DNA of 64,000 nucleotides from JAPOUP01 sp965203255 (GCA_965203255.1 OZ241882.1:6262001-6326000), one strand, 5' to 3'; shown: positions 26,951 through 36,690, numbered from the stretch's first letter. Numbers and translations are program-made. The notes: generated from the letters alone by a model not told the origin.

Positions 26951-28480
26951 ATGGCAGGACGACGTGGCCGACGGGACAGACTCGCCGGAACTGGTGTGCC
27001 GGTACGGACGCGGAACTACCGCGATCTTCGAAATCCCTTCACGCCGCAGCGAATATTCTCCGATGATCAGGTGAATGCCCTACACCAAAACGCGCTGCGT
27101 GTGTTGGCTGAACTCGGGATCAAGGTTCTGTTGCCGGAAGCACGGAACCTATATCGTCAGGCAGGCGCCTTGGTCAATGAAGCGACGGAAATGGTGCGCA
27201 TTGGGTCCGAAATCGTGGCTGAGGCACTTAAGACCGCACCGAGCGAGTTCACCTTGCGCGGCGCTGTGCCTGAAGCGAATGTTCGGTTCCATCCCGGCGC
27301 TCTGGTGTTTCTGCCCGGCGCAGGCTGCCCGAATGCGACAGATCGACTTCGTGGCCGTCGGCCTGGCACGATGCGGGACTTCGAGGAACTGTGCCGGATT
27401 GTCGATGGTTTCGACGCCATGCATATGCAGAACGCGGTGGTCGAGCCGCAGGATGTGCCCGCTCAACTTCGCCACTATGCAACCATGCGGCATCAATTGC
27501 TCCACAGTCTGAAAGTTCCCTTCGTTTTTTCCCGCGGTCGGGCGCAGGTCGAGGACTGCTTTGAGTTGATCCGCATCCTGCGGGGACTCTCGGAGGAGGA
27601 ATTCCGCGCTGAGCCATTCACGAAGACGATAATCAACACCAACTCGCCAAGGCAACTCGACCGTCCGATGGCCCAAGGCATCATCGATCACGCAAGATGG
27701 GGGCAAATGACAGTTGTCACACCGTTTTGCATGCTCGGGGCCATGGCACCGGTTACAGTGGCAGGTGCACTTAGCCTTCAGCATGCCGAGGCTCTTGCAG
27801 GTATTGCCCTAAATCAGCTCGCTTCACCCGGCGCGCCTGTAATGTACGGAAATTTCGCTTCCAATGTGGACCTAAAGTCCGGTGCGCCCGCTTTCGGAAC
27901 CCCCGAGCATGTCAAGGCTACCATCGGTTCAGGGCAACTTGCGCGTCACATCGGACTGACGTGGCGGTCCGCCGCCGGTTGCGCCGGCAATGCGAACGAT
28001 GCACAGGCGGCGCACGAGACAGAGATTTCATGTTGGGCGGCGGTTCTGGCAGGTGCAACCTTGATCGTGCATTCGGCGGGGTGGATGGAGGGTGGCCTAA
28101 CGCTCGGTTACGAAAAACTCATCACCGATATGGAAATGGTCCAGATATTTGCGGAACTCTGCACTTCCACTGTGGCGGATGAGGCGGAGCTTGCATTTGA
28201 GGCGATCCGGGAAGTGCAGCCCGGAGGGCACTTTTTTGGTGCCGGACATACGTTGGAGAGGTTTCACACTGCCTTCTACGAGCCGCGGTCCTGGGACCTG
28301 TCCAATTTCGGCACTTGGTCGGAGAGGGGAGCGGAGACCGCCGATGAGCGCGCCACCCGAATTTGGCAGGAGCGTCTGGCCGCCCACAAGGGTCCGTCTG
28401 TTGACGCCGGGCGGCTGGAGCTTCTTGACGCGTTCATCGCACGGCGAACAGCGGAAGGTGGTGCCCCACCAGGCAATTGA
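26951..28480 (+). CDS. Trimethylamine methyltransferase (MttB) family protein
   Basis: A 509-residue protein of the MttB superfamily. The gene has no in-frame TAG, so it belongs to the non-pyrrolysine branch, whose characterised members demethylate glycine betaine or related quaternary amines using a corrinoid protein. Family segments are FLPGAGCPNATD, VVTPFCMLGAMAPVTVAGAL, GAPVMYGNFASNVDLKSGAP and the C-terminal GGHFFGAGHTLERF. It starts at 26951 after a GGAGG-containing stretch. The 212 bp after caiD holds no convincing gene. No corrinoid protein or reductive activase gene is in the window, so partners must be elsewhere. Confidence 0.85.
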   Translation: MAGRRGRRDRLAGTGVPVRTRNYRDLRNPFTPQRIFSDDQVNALHQNALRVLAELGIKVLLPEARNLYRQAGALVNEATEMVRIGSEIVAEALKTAPSEFTLRGAVPEANVRFHPGALVFLPGAGCPNATDRLRGRRPGTMRDFEELCRIVDGFDAMHMQNAVVEPQDVPAQLRHYATMRHQLLHSLKVPFVFSRGRAQVEDCFELIRILRGLSEEEFRAEPFTKTIINTNSPRQLDRPMAQGIIDHARWGQMTVVTPFCMLGAMAPVTVAGALSLQHAEALAGIALNQLASPGAPVMYGNFASNVDLKSGAPAFGTPEHVKATIGSGQLARHIGLTWRSAAGCAGNANDAQAAHETEISCWAAVLAGATLIVHSAGWMEGGLTLGYEKLITDMEMVQIFAELCTSTVADEAELAFEAIREVQPGGHFFGAGHTLERFHTAFYEPRSWDLSNFGTWSERGAETADERATRIWQERLAAHKGPSVDAGRLELLDAFIARRTAEGGAPPGN

Positions 28481-28552
28481 CTCCTCCCATTTCATTCTGG
28501 TCTTGCCGTGAGTTATAGAGACGCCAATCCAGGACCCTGAAGGAGTCTTTCC

Positions 28553-30001
28553 ATGGAGATTCGCGAGGCGTTGACATTCGATGACGTGCTGCTGGTTCCA
28601 GCCGCGTCGAGCGTAGTGCCGGCTGCTGTCGACACGAGCACGTCCTTGACCAAGGTCATTAGGTTGAACATCCCGCTACTGAGTTCAGCTATGGACACGG
28701 TGACCGAAAGCCGGATGGCGATTGCCATGGCGCAAGCTGGTGGAATGGGCGTCATACATCGCAACCTTTCCGTTGATGAGCAGGCGAGGAAGGTCCGCCG
28801 GGTCAAGCGGTTCGAGTCGGGCATCGTCTACAATCCGGTCACGTTGCGTCCTGACCAGACCCTTGCCGATGCAAAGGCCTTGATTGAGCGCTATAGCTTT
28901 ACGGGATTTCCGGTGGTTGGCGAAGTGGGGCGCGTGATTGGAATCGTCACTAACCGGGACATGCGGTTTGCGACTTCTGACGATACGCCTGTCCATGCGA
29001 TGATGACTTCCGAAAATCTTGCGATGCTGGTCGAGCCCGCCGATCTTGAAGAGGCGAAATCGTTGATGAGGGCACGGCGGATCGAGAAACTCCTGGTGAC
29101 GGATGTGGATGGTCGGTTGACAGGTCTCCTTACGCTCAAGGACACCGAAATGGCAGTTCTGAATCCACAGGCATGTAAGGACCAGCTCGGACGGCTTAGA
29201 GTGGCTGCCGCGACAACGGTGGGAGATGCGGGATTCGAGCGGTCAGAAGCGCTCGTTGATGCAGGCGTAGATATGATCGTTGTGGATACCGCCCACGGGC
29301 ATTCCAGGGCGGTGACCAAGGCTGTGGAAAAGGCCAAGCAGCTGTCCAACGAGGTTCAGGTTGTCGCCGGGAACGTAGCGACTGCGGAGGCGACACGCGC
29401 GCTGATCGGGGCCGGAGCGGATGCTATCAAGGTAGGAATTGGACCAGGAAGCATCTGCACGACCCGAATGGTTGCGGGCGTCGGCGTTCCGCAACTGACC
29501 GCAGTTCTCGACTGCGCTGGGGCTGCCGACGGCATTCCGGTCATAGCGGATGGTGGCATCAAGTATTCCGGCGATTTCGCAAAGGCGATTGCGGCAGGTG
29601 CATCATGTGCGATGGTTGGTAGCATGATCGCCGGAACGGACGAGAGCCCTGGGGAACTGATCCTGTATCAGGGTCGTAGTTTCAAGCGTTATCGGGGCAT
29701 GGGCTCGCTTGGAGCCATGGCGCGGGGGTCCGCCGACCGTTATTTCCAGAAGGACGCTGCCAGCGACAAGCTTGTGCCGGAGGGGATTGAGGGGCAGGTG
29801 CCATACAAGGGGGCGGCGGCGGCGGTGATCCACCAACTTGTCGGCGGTCTGCGGGCGGCGATGGGGTATACTGGATGCAGGACCATTGAGGAATTCCGTA
29901 GCGAATGCCGATTCGTCAGGATTACCGGTGCGGGCCTCAGGGAGAGCCACGCGCATGATGTTCAGATCACGCGTGAAAGTCCCAACTATCGAACAATCTG
30001 A
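28553..30001 (+). CDS. guaB: Inosine-5'-monophosphate dehydrogenase
   Basis: GuaB oxidises IMP to XMP with NAD+, the first committed step of GMP synthesis. The 482-residue protein has the TIM-barrel split by two CBS domains (about 90-200), the catalytic loop GPGSICTTR with the active-site Cys near residue 304, the phosphate-binding GGIKYSGDFAKA and the flap YRGMGSLGAM. The ribosome site TGAAGGAG precedes ATG 28553. It is followed by a long spacer and recA. Fully intact. Confidence 0.97.
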   Translation: MEIREALTFDDVLLVPAASSVVPAAVDTSTSLTKVIRLNIPLLSSAMDTVTESRMAIAMAQAGGMGVIHRNLSVDEQARKVRRVKRFESGIVYNPVTLRPDQTLADAKALIERYSFTGFPVVGEVGRVIGIVTNRDMRFATSDDTPVHAMMTSENLAMLVEPADLEEAKSLMRARRIEKLLVTDVDGRLTGLLTLKDTEMAVLNPQACKDQLGRLRVAAATTVGDAGFERSEALVDAGVDMIVVDTAHGHSRAVTKAVEKAKQLSNEVQVVAGNVATAEATRALIGAGADAIKVGIGPGSICTTRMVAGVGVPQLTAVLDCAGAADGIPVIADGGIKYSGDFAKAIAAGASCAMVGSMIAGTDESPGELILYQGRSFKRYRGMGSLGAMARGSADRYFQKDAASDKLVPEGIEGQVPYKGAAAAVIHQLVGGLRAAMGYTGCRTIEEFRSECRFVRITGAGLRESHAHDVQITRESPNYRTI

Positions 30002-30509
30002 ATGAGGCCGCACAAAGTTCGCTAAGCCGACCCAAATGCCCGGCAGGGTAAGGGGCCTCATCACATATCAGGTTCGGTGCACAGAATTCGGTCATCCAGA
30101 ATGCAGCTTGAAAACCAAGGGAAGACGCATTGGTGAAGCCAAGTCTCTGACCTTCAGAAGAATTTGGGAATGACCGGAAAATACGGTCCGAATATTTTTT
30201 CGGACGGTGCAGACCAAGCAAATCTCCGCAGTGTTGCTAGGGAGCGCGAATCGGAATCGCAGTCCCGAATTCGCGGATTCATGGAACCAAAAGGAGGCTG
30301 AAGTAAGGGCAGGCATCTGCGGACTGTTGCGGATGTGCAACGCCTCTTGACGCTGCCAGACCGCTCCATCGCGCTTCCAAATCGGGATATTTTCTCTAAA
30401 ACTGTAATGATTGCAGATGGTTAAATGATGGGTGGATGGATTGGGGCCACGGTCTCTGGCTTCGGCAAGGATCTCTGCCGGACGTTGGCGAGAAATTTCC
30501 CAGCACCTA
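30002..30509. other. guaB-recA spacer
   Basis: No gene was recognised. Two potential structures are visible: ATGAGGCC at about 30002-30009 complementary to GGCCTCAT near 30054-30061, and a short hairpin GTCCGAA...TTCGGAC around 30186-30204 with a T-rich loop. Either may help end guaB transcription. Frames on the minus strand lack family resemblance. Confidence 0.45.
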
Positions 30510-30557
30510 TTGAATGTTCATGTTTTGTTCTCATATTGGTAAGAACAAAACATGAAC
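30510..30557 (+). promoter_or_regulatory. recA promoter with paired LexA (SOS) boxes
   Basis: The alphaproteobacterial LexA site GTTC-N7-GTTC is seen at 30516-30530 (GTTCATGTTTTGTTC). The same 15-mer appears as its exact reverse complement at 30543-30557 (GAACAAAACATGAAC), 12 bases further on, with one more GAAC at 30560. The first box fills the spacer between a possible -35 (TTGAAT, 30510-30515) and -10 (CATATT, 30532-30537). LexA bound there would block RNA polymerase, the expected SOS control of recA. Confidence 0.85.
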
Positions 30558-30607
30558 AAGAACAGTGATTGCCGCAGGGCAGACGCTGTGGAATAAGGAG
30601 ACCAACC

Positions 30608-31687
30608 ATGGCAACGGCGGAACTGATTTCGATGGAAGGCAAGCGCAAAGGTGACCGGCTGAAGGCTCTTGACTCGGCTCTTTCCCAAATTGAGCGGCAG
30701 TTTGGCAAGGGGTCGATAATGAAACTTGGCGGTGATAGCCAGTCGCCTGCGATGGAAGTCACTTCAACAGGCTCTCTGGGTCTGGACATCGCATTGGGGG
30801 TCGGGGGACTGCCAAAGGGGAGAATCGTCGAGATTTTCGGTCCGGAATCTTCCGGAAAAACCACTCTGGCGCTTCATTGCCTGGCTGAGGAGCAGCGGAA
30901 TGGCGGTGTTTGCGCATTTGTTGACGCAGAGCATGCACTCGATCCACAATATGCCAGGAAACTGGGCGTCGACCTTGACGAACTTCTGATCAGCCAGCCC
31001 GATGCTGGCGAGCAGGCACTCGAGATTACCGACACGCTCGTACGTTCAGGAGCGGTCGACGTGGTCGTGGTTGACTCCGTTGCGGCGCTGACACCTCGCT
31101 CGGAACTGGAAGGCGATATGGGCGATTCTGCGGTCGGCGTTCAGGCCCGTCTGATGAGCCAGGCCATGCGCAAGCTCACTGGTTCCATCTCACGCAGCAA
31201 CTGCATTGTGATCTTCATAAACCAGATCAGGATGAAAATCGGCGTAATGTTTGGATCGCCGGAAACCACGACCGGGGGCAACGCGCTTAAGTTCTACAGT
31301 TCCGTGCGTCTGGACATTCGCCGTATTGGTGCAATCAAGGACCGCGACGAAGTGATTGGCAACCAGACACGTGTGAAGGTCGTCAAGAACAAAGTCGCGC
31401 CACCGTTCAAGCAGGTCGAATTCGACATCATGTATGGTGAGGGGATATCGAAGACCGGCGAGCTTCTGGATCTAGGCGTTAAGGCTGGCGTGGTTGAGAA
31501 GTCTGGCGCCTGGTTTTCCTACGGGGATGAGCGGATCGGCCAGGGGCGTGAAAATGCCAAGAGTTTTCTCAGGAACAACGAGGCAGTGGCAAACGAAATT
31601 GAACTGAAAATTCGCGCTGTGCACGGTCTGGTTTACGACGGGCCGCAGCTTGCGGGGGAGGGAGCCGCTGCGGTAGTCGGCGGTTGA
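30608..31687 (+). CDS. recA: Recombinase RecA
   Basis: RecA forms filaments on single-stranded DNA, drives strand exchange and triggers LexA self-cleavage. The 359-residue protein has the N-terminal polymerisation helix, Walker A GPESSGKTT near residue 77, Walker B VVVVDSVAAL, loop L1 (EGDMGDSAVGVQARLMSQAMR) and loop L2 (FGSPETTTGGNALKFYSS), and the LFINQIR-type IFINQIR motif. The start at 30608 follows AAGGAGACC. It is controlled by the SOS boxes upstream and ended by a strong hairpin downstream. Confidence 0.98.
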   Translation: MATAELISMEGKRKGDRLKALDSALSQIERQFGKGSIMKLGGDSQSPAMEVTSTGSLGLDIALGVGGLPKGRIVEIFGPESSGKTTLALHCLAEEQRNGGVCAFVDAEHALDPQYARKLGVDLDELLISQPDAGEQALEITDTLVRSGAVDVVVVDSVAALTPRSELEGDMGDSAVGVQARLMSQAMRKLTGSISRSNCIVIFINQIRMKIGVMFGSPETTTGGNALKFYSSVRLDIRRIGAIKDRDEVIGNQTRVKVVKNKVAPPFKQVEFDIMYGEGISKTGELLDLGVKAGVVEKSGAWFSYGDERIGQGRENAKSFLRNNEAVANEIELKIRAVHGLVYDGPQLAGEGAAAVVGG

Positions 31688-31751
31688 CCGGACGAATCCC
31701 GCGAGTGCTCGCCAGCTGCCCGGTGAGCCCCGGGATTCATGAATCCGGTTG

Positions 31752-31778
31752 AAGGGTGCGGCGTTCGCCGCACCCTTT
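31752..31778 (+). terminator. Rho-independent terminator after recA
   Basis: A perfect 12-bp stem, AAGGGTGCGGCG / CGCCGCACCCTT, closes on the loop TTC and ends in TTT. It lies 65 bases after the recA stop and before alaS. Confidence 0.85.
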
Positions 31779-31893
31779 CCAGTTGTAATCCATGAGTTTC
31801 CGAATTCACCCCTTCGCACTTTCGTTTTATGGACAAGTCATTGTGACAAAGCTAAATCAAGTCGGCGTTTGAGCAACTTTGGAAATCTGCGGA

Positions 31894-34578
31894 ATGACTG
31901 GCCTGAACGAGATCAGAACGACCTTTCTCGATTACTTCCGGCGCAATGGCCATGAGGTTGTCGCCTCTTCACCGTTGGTGCCGAGAAACGATCCTACGTT
32001 GATGTTCGTCAACTCGGGCATGGTGCAGTTCAAGAATCTGTTCACCGGCGTTGAGCGCCGCGACTATTCACGCGCCGCCACCGCACAGAAATGTGTGCGG
32101 GCGGGCGGAAAGCACAACGATCTCGACAATGTCGGCTATACCGCGCGGCACCATACGTTTTTCGAGATGTTGGGCAACTTCTCATTCGGTGACTATTTCA
32201 AGGACGCGGCCATCCCATTCGCCTGGGAACTTCTTACCACCGATTTTGGCATCGACAGAGACAGGCTTTTGGTCACTGTCTATCATACGGACGACGAGGC
32301 CGCTGCCATTTGGAGGAAAGTCGGGATTCCCGAGGACCGGATAGTCCGCATCGCGACGCAGGATAATTTCTGGCAGATGGGTCCGACTGGTCCCTGTGGC
32401 CCCTGCACCGAAATTTTCTACGATCACGGAGACCACATATGGGGCGGTCCTCCGGGAAGCGCTGATGAGGACGGAGACCGGTTTGTCGAGATCTGGAATA
32501 TCGTCTTTATGCAGAACGAGCGGTTCGAGGACGGCTCAATGACCGATCTCGAAATGCAGTCGATCGACACGGGAATGGGGATCGAACGTGTTGGCGCATT
32601 GCTGCAGGGCAAGCACGACAATTACGACACTGACACGTTGCGAGCGCTGATCGAGGCGAGCGCTGAAGCAACGGGCTCGGATCCTTACGGCCCGCATAAC
32701 GTGCATCACCGTGTGATTTCCGATCATCTTAGGTCGACGGGGTTTCTGATCGCGGATGGTGTGACACCTTCAAACGAGGGCCGCGGAAATGTTCTGAGGC
32801 GAATAATGAGGCGGGCAATGCGGCATGCACATCTTGCAGGTGCACGGGATCCGGTGTTGCATCGCATGGTTCCGACACTCGTGAGCGAGATGGGACGTGC
32901 CTATCCTGAACTCACCAGTGCGTTCCCGATGATTCAAGAGACCCTTAAAATGGAGGAGACGCGCTTTCTAAAGACGCTCGAACGAGGGTTGCGGCTTCTT
33001 GAAGACGAAGTGTCAAGGTTGGCAGATGGTGCTGATCTTTCTGGCGAAGCCGCATTCAAGCTGTACGACACGTACGGGTTTCCTCTTGATCTCACGTGTG
33101 ACGCGCTTCGGGAGCAGGGGCGTGGTGTTGATATGGCCGGGTTCGATGCGGCGATGAAACTGCAGAGAGCCGAGGCGCGCAAAGCCTGGTCTGGCACTGG
33201 GGATCTGGGTGATTCCGCAGTCTGGTTTGAGTTGGCTGAAACACATGGTGCCACCGAATTCCTTGGATATGAGGTCGAAGTCGCCCAAGGACAGATCATT
33301 GCGATTCTGATCGATGGAAAGAGGGATGAATCTCTGGACGAAAATCGATCGGGCTGGATCGTTTTCAACCAAACTCCATTTTATGGTGAGGCCGGCGGTC
33401 AGGTCTGTGATCATGGAACAATCCGAACGGTGTCGGGTGGAGGGTGCCATGGCGTGGTCAAGGATGTGCAGCGCTTCGCGGATGGCCGGATCGTGGCCCA
33501 TCACGTGGATGTCATTTCGGGTCGTTTGAAGCTTGGGGACGCGGTGTCTCTAGAGGTTGATCACGGTCGCAGGACTGCCGTTCGTGCCAATCATTCGGCC
33601 ACGCATCTACTGCATGAGGCGCTTAGGCAGACGCTGGGTGACCATGTCGCGCAACGCGGATCGCTCAACGCTCCCGATCGACTGAGATTTGACTTCAGTC
33701 ACCGTAATGCTCTGAGTGAGGAGGAACTCAGAACTGTCGAAAGTGAGGTAAATGAGTACATCCGGCAGAATTCGCCCGTCGAAACGAGAATTATGACGCC
33801 TGATGACGCTCGCAGCATCGGAGCACAGGCGCTGTTCGGCGAGAAATATGGAGACGAGGTCCGTGTTGTCTCGATGGGGAAATCGGCGACAGGAAAGGGT
33901 GCTGAGGGCAATGTATATTCGATTGAATTATGCGGTGGTACCCATGTGAAGCGAACCGGCGATATTGGACTTTTCATCGTGCTGGGCGACAGTGCATCCA
34001 GTGCCGGAGTGCGCCGGGTTGAGGCACTCACTGGCCGGGCGGCAATTGAGCACATGAATTCGCGGATGACGACGGTCGCGGAACTCGCGGACGTACTCAA
34101 GGCCCGTCCCTTCGATCTGGTCAATCGCGTTCGTGGGCTGGTTGACGAACGGAAGAGAAACTTGGCCGAGATCGCGCATCTGCGGCGTGAATTGGCATTG
34201 GCGGACCAAGGCGGCGACAAACGGGCGGGCGATTCGAGCCGAGAGGTAGGTGGAACCGCTTTCGTTGCGCAGGTTCTGAAGGGTGTAAGCGGGAAGGACC
34301 TGCCGAGTTTGGTCGACGGACACAAGGCCCGAATTGGGACCGGTGCAATCCTGCTGATCGCGGACACAGATGGAAAGGCTGCTGTGGCAGCCGGAGTGAC
34401 GGATGATCTGACCGAGCGAATAAGTGCAGTTGAAATCGTTCGCGCGGCTGTGGCGGAACTCGGCGGCAAAGGTGGAGGCGGTCGACGGGACATGGCCCAG
34501 GGTGGTGGAAGAAGTGCCGAGATGGCGGGGGCCGCCATCAGGGCAGCGGAACAGATTTTGGAAGGAGTGGCAGAATGA
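31894..34578 (+). CDS. alaS: Alanyl-tRNA synthetase
   Basis: AlaS charges tRNA-Ala and edits mischarged Ser and Gly. The 894-residue protein has the class II catalytic core (RHHTFFEMLGNFSFGDYF, VFMQ, GMGIERV), the editing domain with HSATHLLHEAL (HxxxH zinc ligands) and CGGTHV, and the C-terminal oligomerisation/DHHA1 domain with a glycine-rich GGKGGGGRRDMAQGGG stretch. The start at 31894 (MTGLNEIR) matches the family; an upstream in-frame TTG at 31879 is less likely. The stop overlaps the next gene by ATGA. Confidence 0.97.
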   Translation: MTGLNEIRTTFLDYFRRNGHEVVASSPLVPRNDPTLMFVNSGMVQFKNLFTGVERRDYSRAATAQKCVRAGGKHNDLDNVGYTARHHTFFEMLGNFSFGDYFKDAAIPFAWELLTTDFGIDRDRLLVTVYHTDDEAAAIWRKVGIPEDRIVRIATQDNFWQMGPTGPCGPCTEIFYDHGDHIWGGPPGSADEDGDRFVEIWNIVFMQNERFEDGSMTDLEMQSIDTGMGIERVGALLQGKHDNYDTDTLRALIEASAEATGSDPYGPHNVHHRVISDHLRSTGFLIADGVTPSNEGRGNVLRRIMRRAMRHAHLAGARDPVLHRMVPTLVSEMGRAYPELTSAFPMIQETLKMEETRFLKTLERGLRLLEDEVSRLADGADLSGEAAFKLYDTYGFPLDLTCDALREQGRGVDMAGFDAAMKLQRAEARKAWSGTGDLGDSAVWFELAETHGATEFLGYEVEVAQGQIIAILIDGKRDESLDENRSGWIVFNQTPFYGEAGGQVCDHGTIRTVSGGGCHGVVKDVQRFADGRIVAHHVDVISGRLKLGDAVSLEVDHGRRTAVRANHSATHLLHEALRQTLGDHVAQRGSLNAPDRLRFDFSHRNALSEEELRTVESEVNEYIRQNSPVETRIMTPDDARSIGAQALFGEKYGDEVRVVSMGKSATGKGAEGNVYSIELCGGTHVKRTGDIGLFIVLGDSASSAGVRRVEALTGRAAIEHMNSRMTTVAELADVLKARPFDLVNRVRGLVDERKRNLAEIAHLRRELALADQGGDKRAGDSSREVGGTAFVAQVLKGVSGKDLPSLVDGHKARIGTGAILLIADTDGKAAVAAGVTDDLTERISAVEIVRAAVAELGGKGGGGRRDMAQGGGRSAEMAGAAIRAAEQILEGVAE

Positions 34579-34859
34579 GCGCACTGTGGATCGCGCATGT
34601 GACCGTTACTGACAGTGAAGCGTACGGAAGGTATGCGGAACTGGCGACCAAGGCCATTGAGGAGGGCGGCGGGCAGATTCTTGCTCGAGGCGGTAGATAT
34701 CTTCAGCTTGAGGGCGTTGAGAGGTCGCGGCATGTCGTCGTTCGCTATCCCAGCGTCGAAGCGGCCAAGGCGGTCTACGATTCCGAACTGTACCAGCGGG
34801 CGCTGAAGCACGCAGCGGGTGCGTCCGAGCGGGAGGTCGTGATCGTTGAGGAACTCTGA
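34575..34859 (+). CDS. DUF1330 family protein
   Basis: A 94-residue dimeric alpha+beta barrel-type small protein of the DUF1330 family (LWIAHVTVTDSEAYGRYAEL, then FPS-like VVRYPSVEAAKAVYDSELYQ). Its biochemical function is unknown. It overlaps the alaS stop by four bases, so it is translated with alaS, an arrangement also known in related bacteria. Complete, no anomalies. Confidence 0.88.
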   Translation: MSALWIAHVTVTDSEAYGRYAELATKAIEEGGGQILARGGRYLQLEGVERSRHVVVRYPSVEAAKAVYDSELYQRALKHAAGASEREVVIVEEL

Positions 34860-34873
34860 GTTCAGGTTCCCGG

Positions 34874-35050
34874 ATGCTGGTGGAGCAGGTCGACACAGCC
34901 TGCCCCATTGGCCGGACGATGCTCACAATCGTCGCCGCCCTTTCGGAATCGGTGTTTTCGCTGATCGGCGAACGCGCCGGTGTTGGCATGAAGGTGGCAG
35001 TCATGCGGGGCAATCGTCTCGGCCGACATCCCTCGCTTCCGGACCTGTGA
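34874..35050 (+). pseudogene. Serine recombinase (resolvase) fragment
   Basis: The 58 codons read LVEQVDTACPIGRTMLTIVA then LIGERAGVGMKVAVMRGNRLGR, matching the middle of Tn3-type resolvase/invertase proteins (conserved IDTxTPxGRxM and ERTxAGMxxAxxRGxxxGR). The catalytic N-terminal Ser region and the C-terminal HTH are absent, so it is a remnant of a mobile element. It begins 15 bases after the DUF1330 gene. Confidence 0.68.
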
Positions 35051-35689
35051 TGGAAGTCAGGATGTTGGCGGGACCAACCATTCCTAGCAACGGGCTACAA
35101 GGCCAGTGTCGGTAAATGGGAACTGCTGCAAGTCCCGTAATATATGCGGCCGCCTGACTCACGGTGTCATCGTGCGGCTGACCGCGGGTGCCTGGCCAGG
35201 TGCAGATTCGGTCAAGGAGCATGCGAACAAGGAACTCGCCGCGCAATGTTGGCTAGGTTGCCCTTGGGGGGCCACTGTTGATCTGGAGGCGGTCCTTGTG
35301 CTCGGACACACGCTGAATCAGGCGAGTCGGTCGCGGGTAGGGTCCGAACCGGGATGTTCCGTCAGCATCCGGCTGGGTTATACCTGCTCGCCAAGATCGC
35401 GGGGAAGTTCGAGAGGCTCGATGGCCTGTGCTGGCCTGGCTGCGGGAGACAAAGTCGGACTATCCGGATGGGTTTTGGTACGGGATCCCCTTGGATTCGG
35501 TCTCCGATGTGCTCTCGCATCTGTTTTTGTCGATTCAGATACGAAGACGCTTGAGGGTGATTCCCGGATCGTGGAACAAATCTGGGCAGCGCCGTTGGAC
35601 GTGCCGAGAAATTGCGTCTACTTCAGATTTCTGCCAAACTCGCAACACGACGCAATGAAGCAACGAGAAAATTAAATGGGAGACGGAAA
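35051..35689. other. Spacer with degenerate sequence
   Basis: Several open frames exist, including one with LAWLRETKSDYPDGFWYGIP around 35430-35490 that looks protein-like, but none has a start, ribosome site or recognisable family. The stretch is bounded by the resolvase remnant and the hydrolase gene and is probably decayed accessory DNA. Confidence 0.45.
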
Positions 35690-36559
35690 ATGACCAAACA
35701 AATTCTCGGCGCAATTGCCGGCGCCGTAATGTCCTTCAGTTCCGCTGCCGCAGATACGGCCGAGGTAAATGGCGCGAACCTCTTCTATGAGAGTATTGGT
35801 GATGGAGCACCAATCCTGATCATGCACGGCGGTTTGGGGCTGAGCCACGATTACCTGCGTCCCTATTTTGACCAGCTGTCCGCAAACAATACGGTGGTCT
35901 ACTATGACCACTTCGGGAACGGTCGTTCGGACAAGCCCGAAGATTATGCTGAGATGACCTTTGATCGCCTGACCTCGGATGCGGCCGAACTGATGACGGC
36001 GTTGGGACATGACACCTTCACCCTGATTGGCCACTCCTACGGTGGTTTTATTGCACAGGAATTTGCCACCACTTATGGAGACCGTCTGGATGGGTTGGTT
36101 TTGGTGGATACCGTGCCTGCGTTTGACTATCAGCCAACAGTGAGAGGGCCTGACGAAAACATGGCGGCCTTCGGCAAACTCTTCTCCCAGCCCATGGCCG
36201 ACAATGTCGATTGGCGCGCAACCTGGAATCTGGTGGCGGCGATTTACTTTCATCAGTGGGATCCGGCGATTGGTGCTGATCTGGATGCACGCACCCAATA
36301 TGAACATCGGGCATGGAACGCGGCTGGACCCCTGTTGGCCACGTTCAATACGCTTCAAACCCTTCCCAATATATCAGTTCGCGCTTTGATCATGGCCGGA
36401 CGCCACGACGGCATCACACCCGCTGATGTGGGGGCTGAGCGGATCGCAGAACTGTTGCCGAACGCGACGTTGAAGATCTTTGAAAACTCAGGTCACTTTC
36501 CGTATATTGAGGAAGAGGCCGAATTTTATCAGACCTTGACGGTATGGCTTGCCCAATAG
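35690..36559 (+). CDS. Alpha/beta hydrolase, exported, prolyl aminopeptidase-like
   Basis: A 289-residue alpha/beta hydrolase beginning with a cleavable signal peptide (MTKQILGAIAGAVMSFSSAAA). The mature part has the oxyanion HGGLGLSHD, nucleophile elbow GHSYGG, Asp in AGRHDGITP and His in NSGHFPYIEE, a full catalytic triad. The HGGLG and GRSDKP motifs resemble proline iminopeptidases, but substrate cannot be inferred. The start at 35690 follows GGGAGACGG. It stands alone between degenerate DNA and a MITE and appears intact. Confidence 0.87.
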   Translation: MTKQILGAIAGAVMSFSSAAADTAEVNGANLFYESIGDGAPILIMHGGLGLSHDYLRPYFDQLSANNTVVYYDHFGNGRSDKPEDYAEMTFDRLTSDAAELMTALGHDTFTLIGHSYGGFIAQEFATTYGDRLDGLVLVDTVPAFDYQPTVRGPDENMAAFGKLFSQPMADNVDWRATWNLVAAIYFHQWDPAIGADLDARTQYEHRAWNAAGPLLATFNTLQTLPNISVRALIMAGRHDGITPADVGAERIAELLPNATLKIFENSGHFPYIEEEAEFYQTLTVWLAQ

Positions 36560-36580
36560 GTAAGCGTGCGCTGGCGAAGG

Positions 36581-36690
36581 GGGTGTAGCCCAGGATTCTT
36601 GGCTCTGGTCTATTTCTTGGCCCATAGTCCTGGAGCACGTGCCAGGCGGATCAAGCCACAGCGGCATGACAAGAATCTTGGGCTACACCC
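36581..36690. mobile_element. 110-bp MITE-like element with terminal inverted repeats and 10-bp duplication
   Basis: The ends are inverted repeats: GGGTGTAGCCCAGGATTCTT at the left and its complement GGGTGTAGCCCAAGATTCTT at the right, one mismatch. The element is bracketed by perfect direct repeats CTGGCGAAGG at 36571-36580 and 36691-36700. It has no coding capacity. The mobilising transposase is unknown; a 10-bp duplication would suit an IS4-like enzyme, but that is a guess. Confidence 0.78.

Noticed and set aside
26951..28480. Pyrrolysine-containing MttB
   Set aside because: No in-frame TAG exists, so the gene belongs to the non-pyrrolysine branch.
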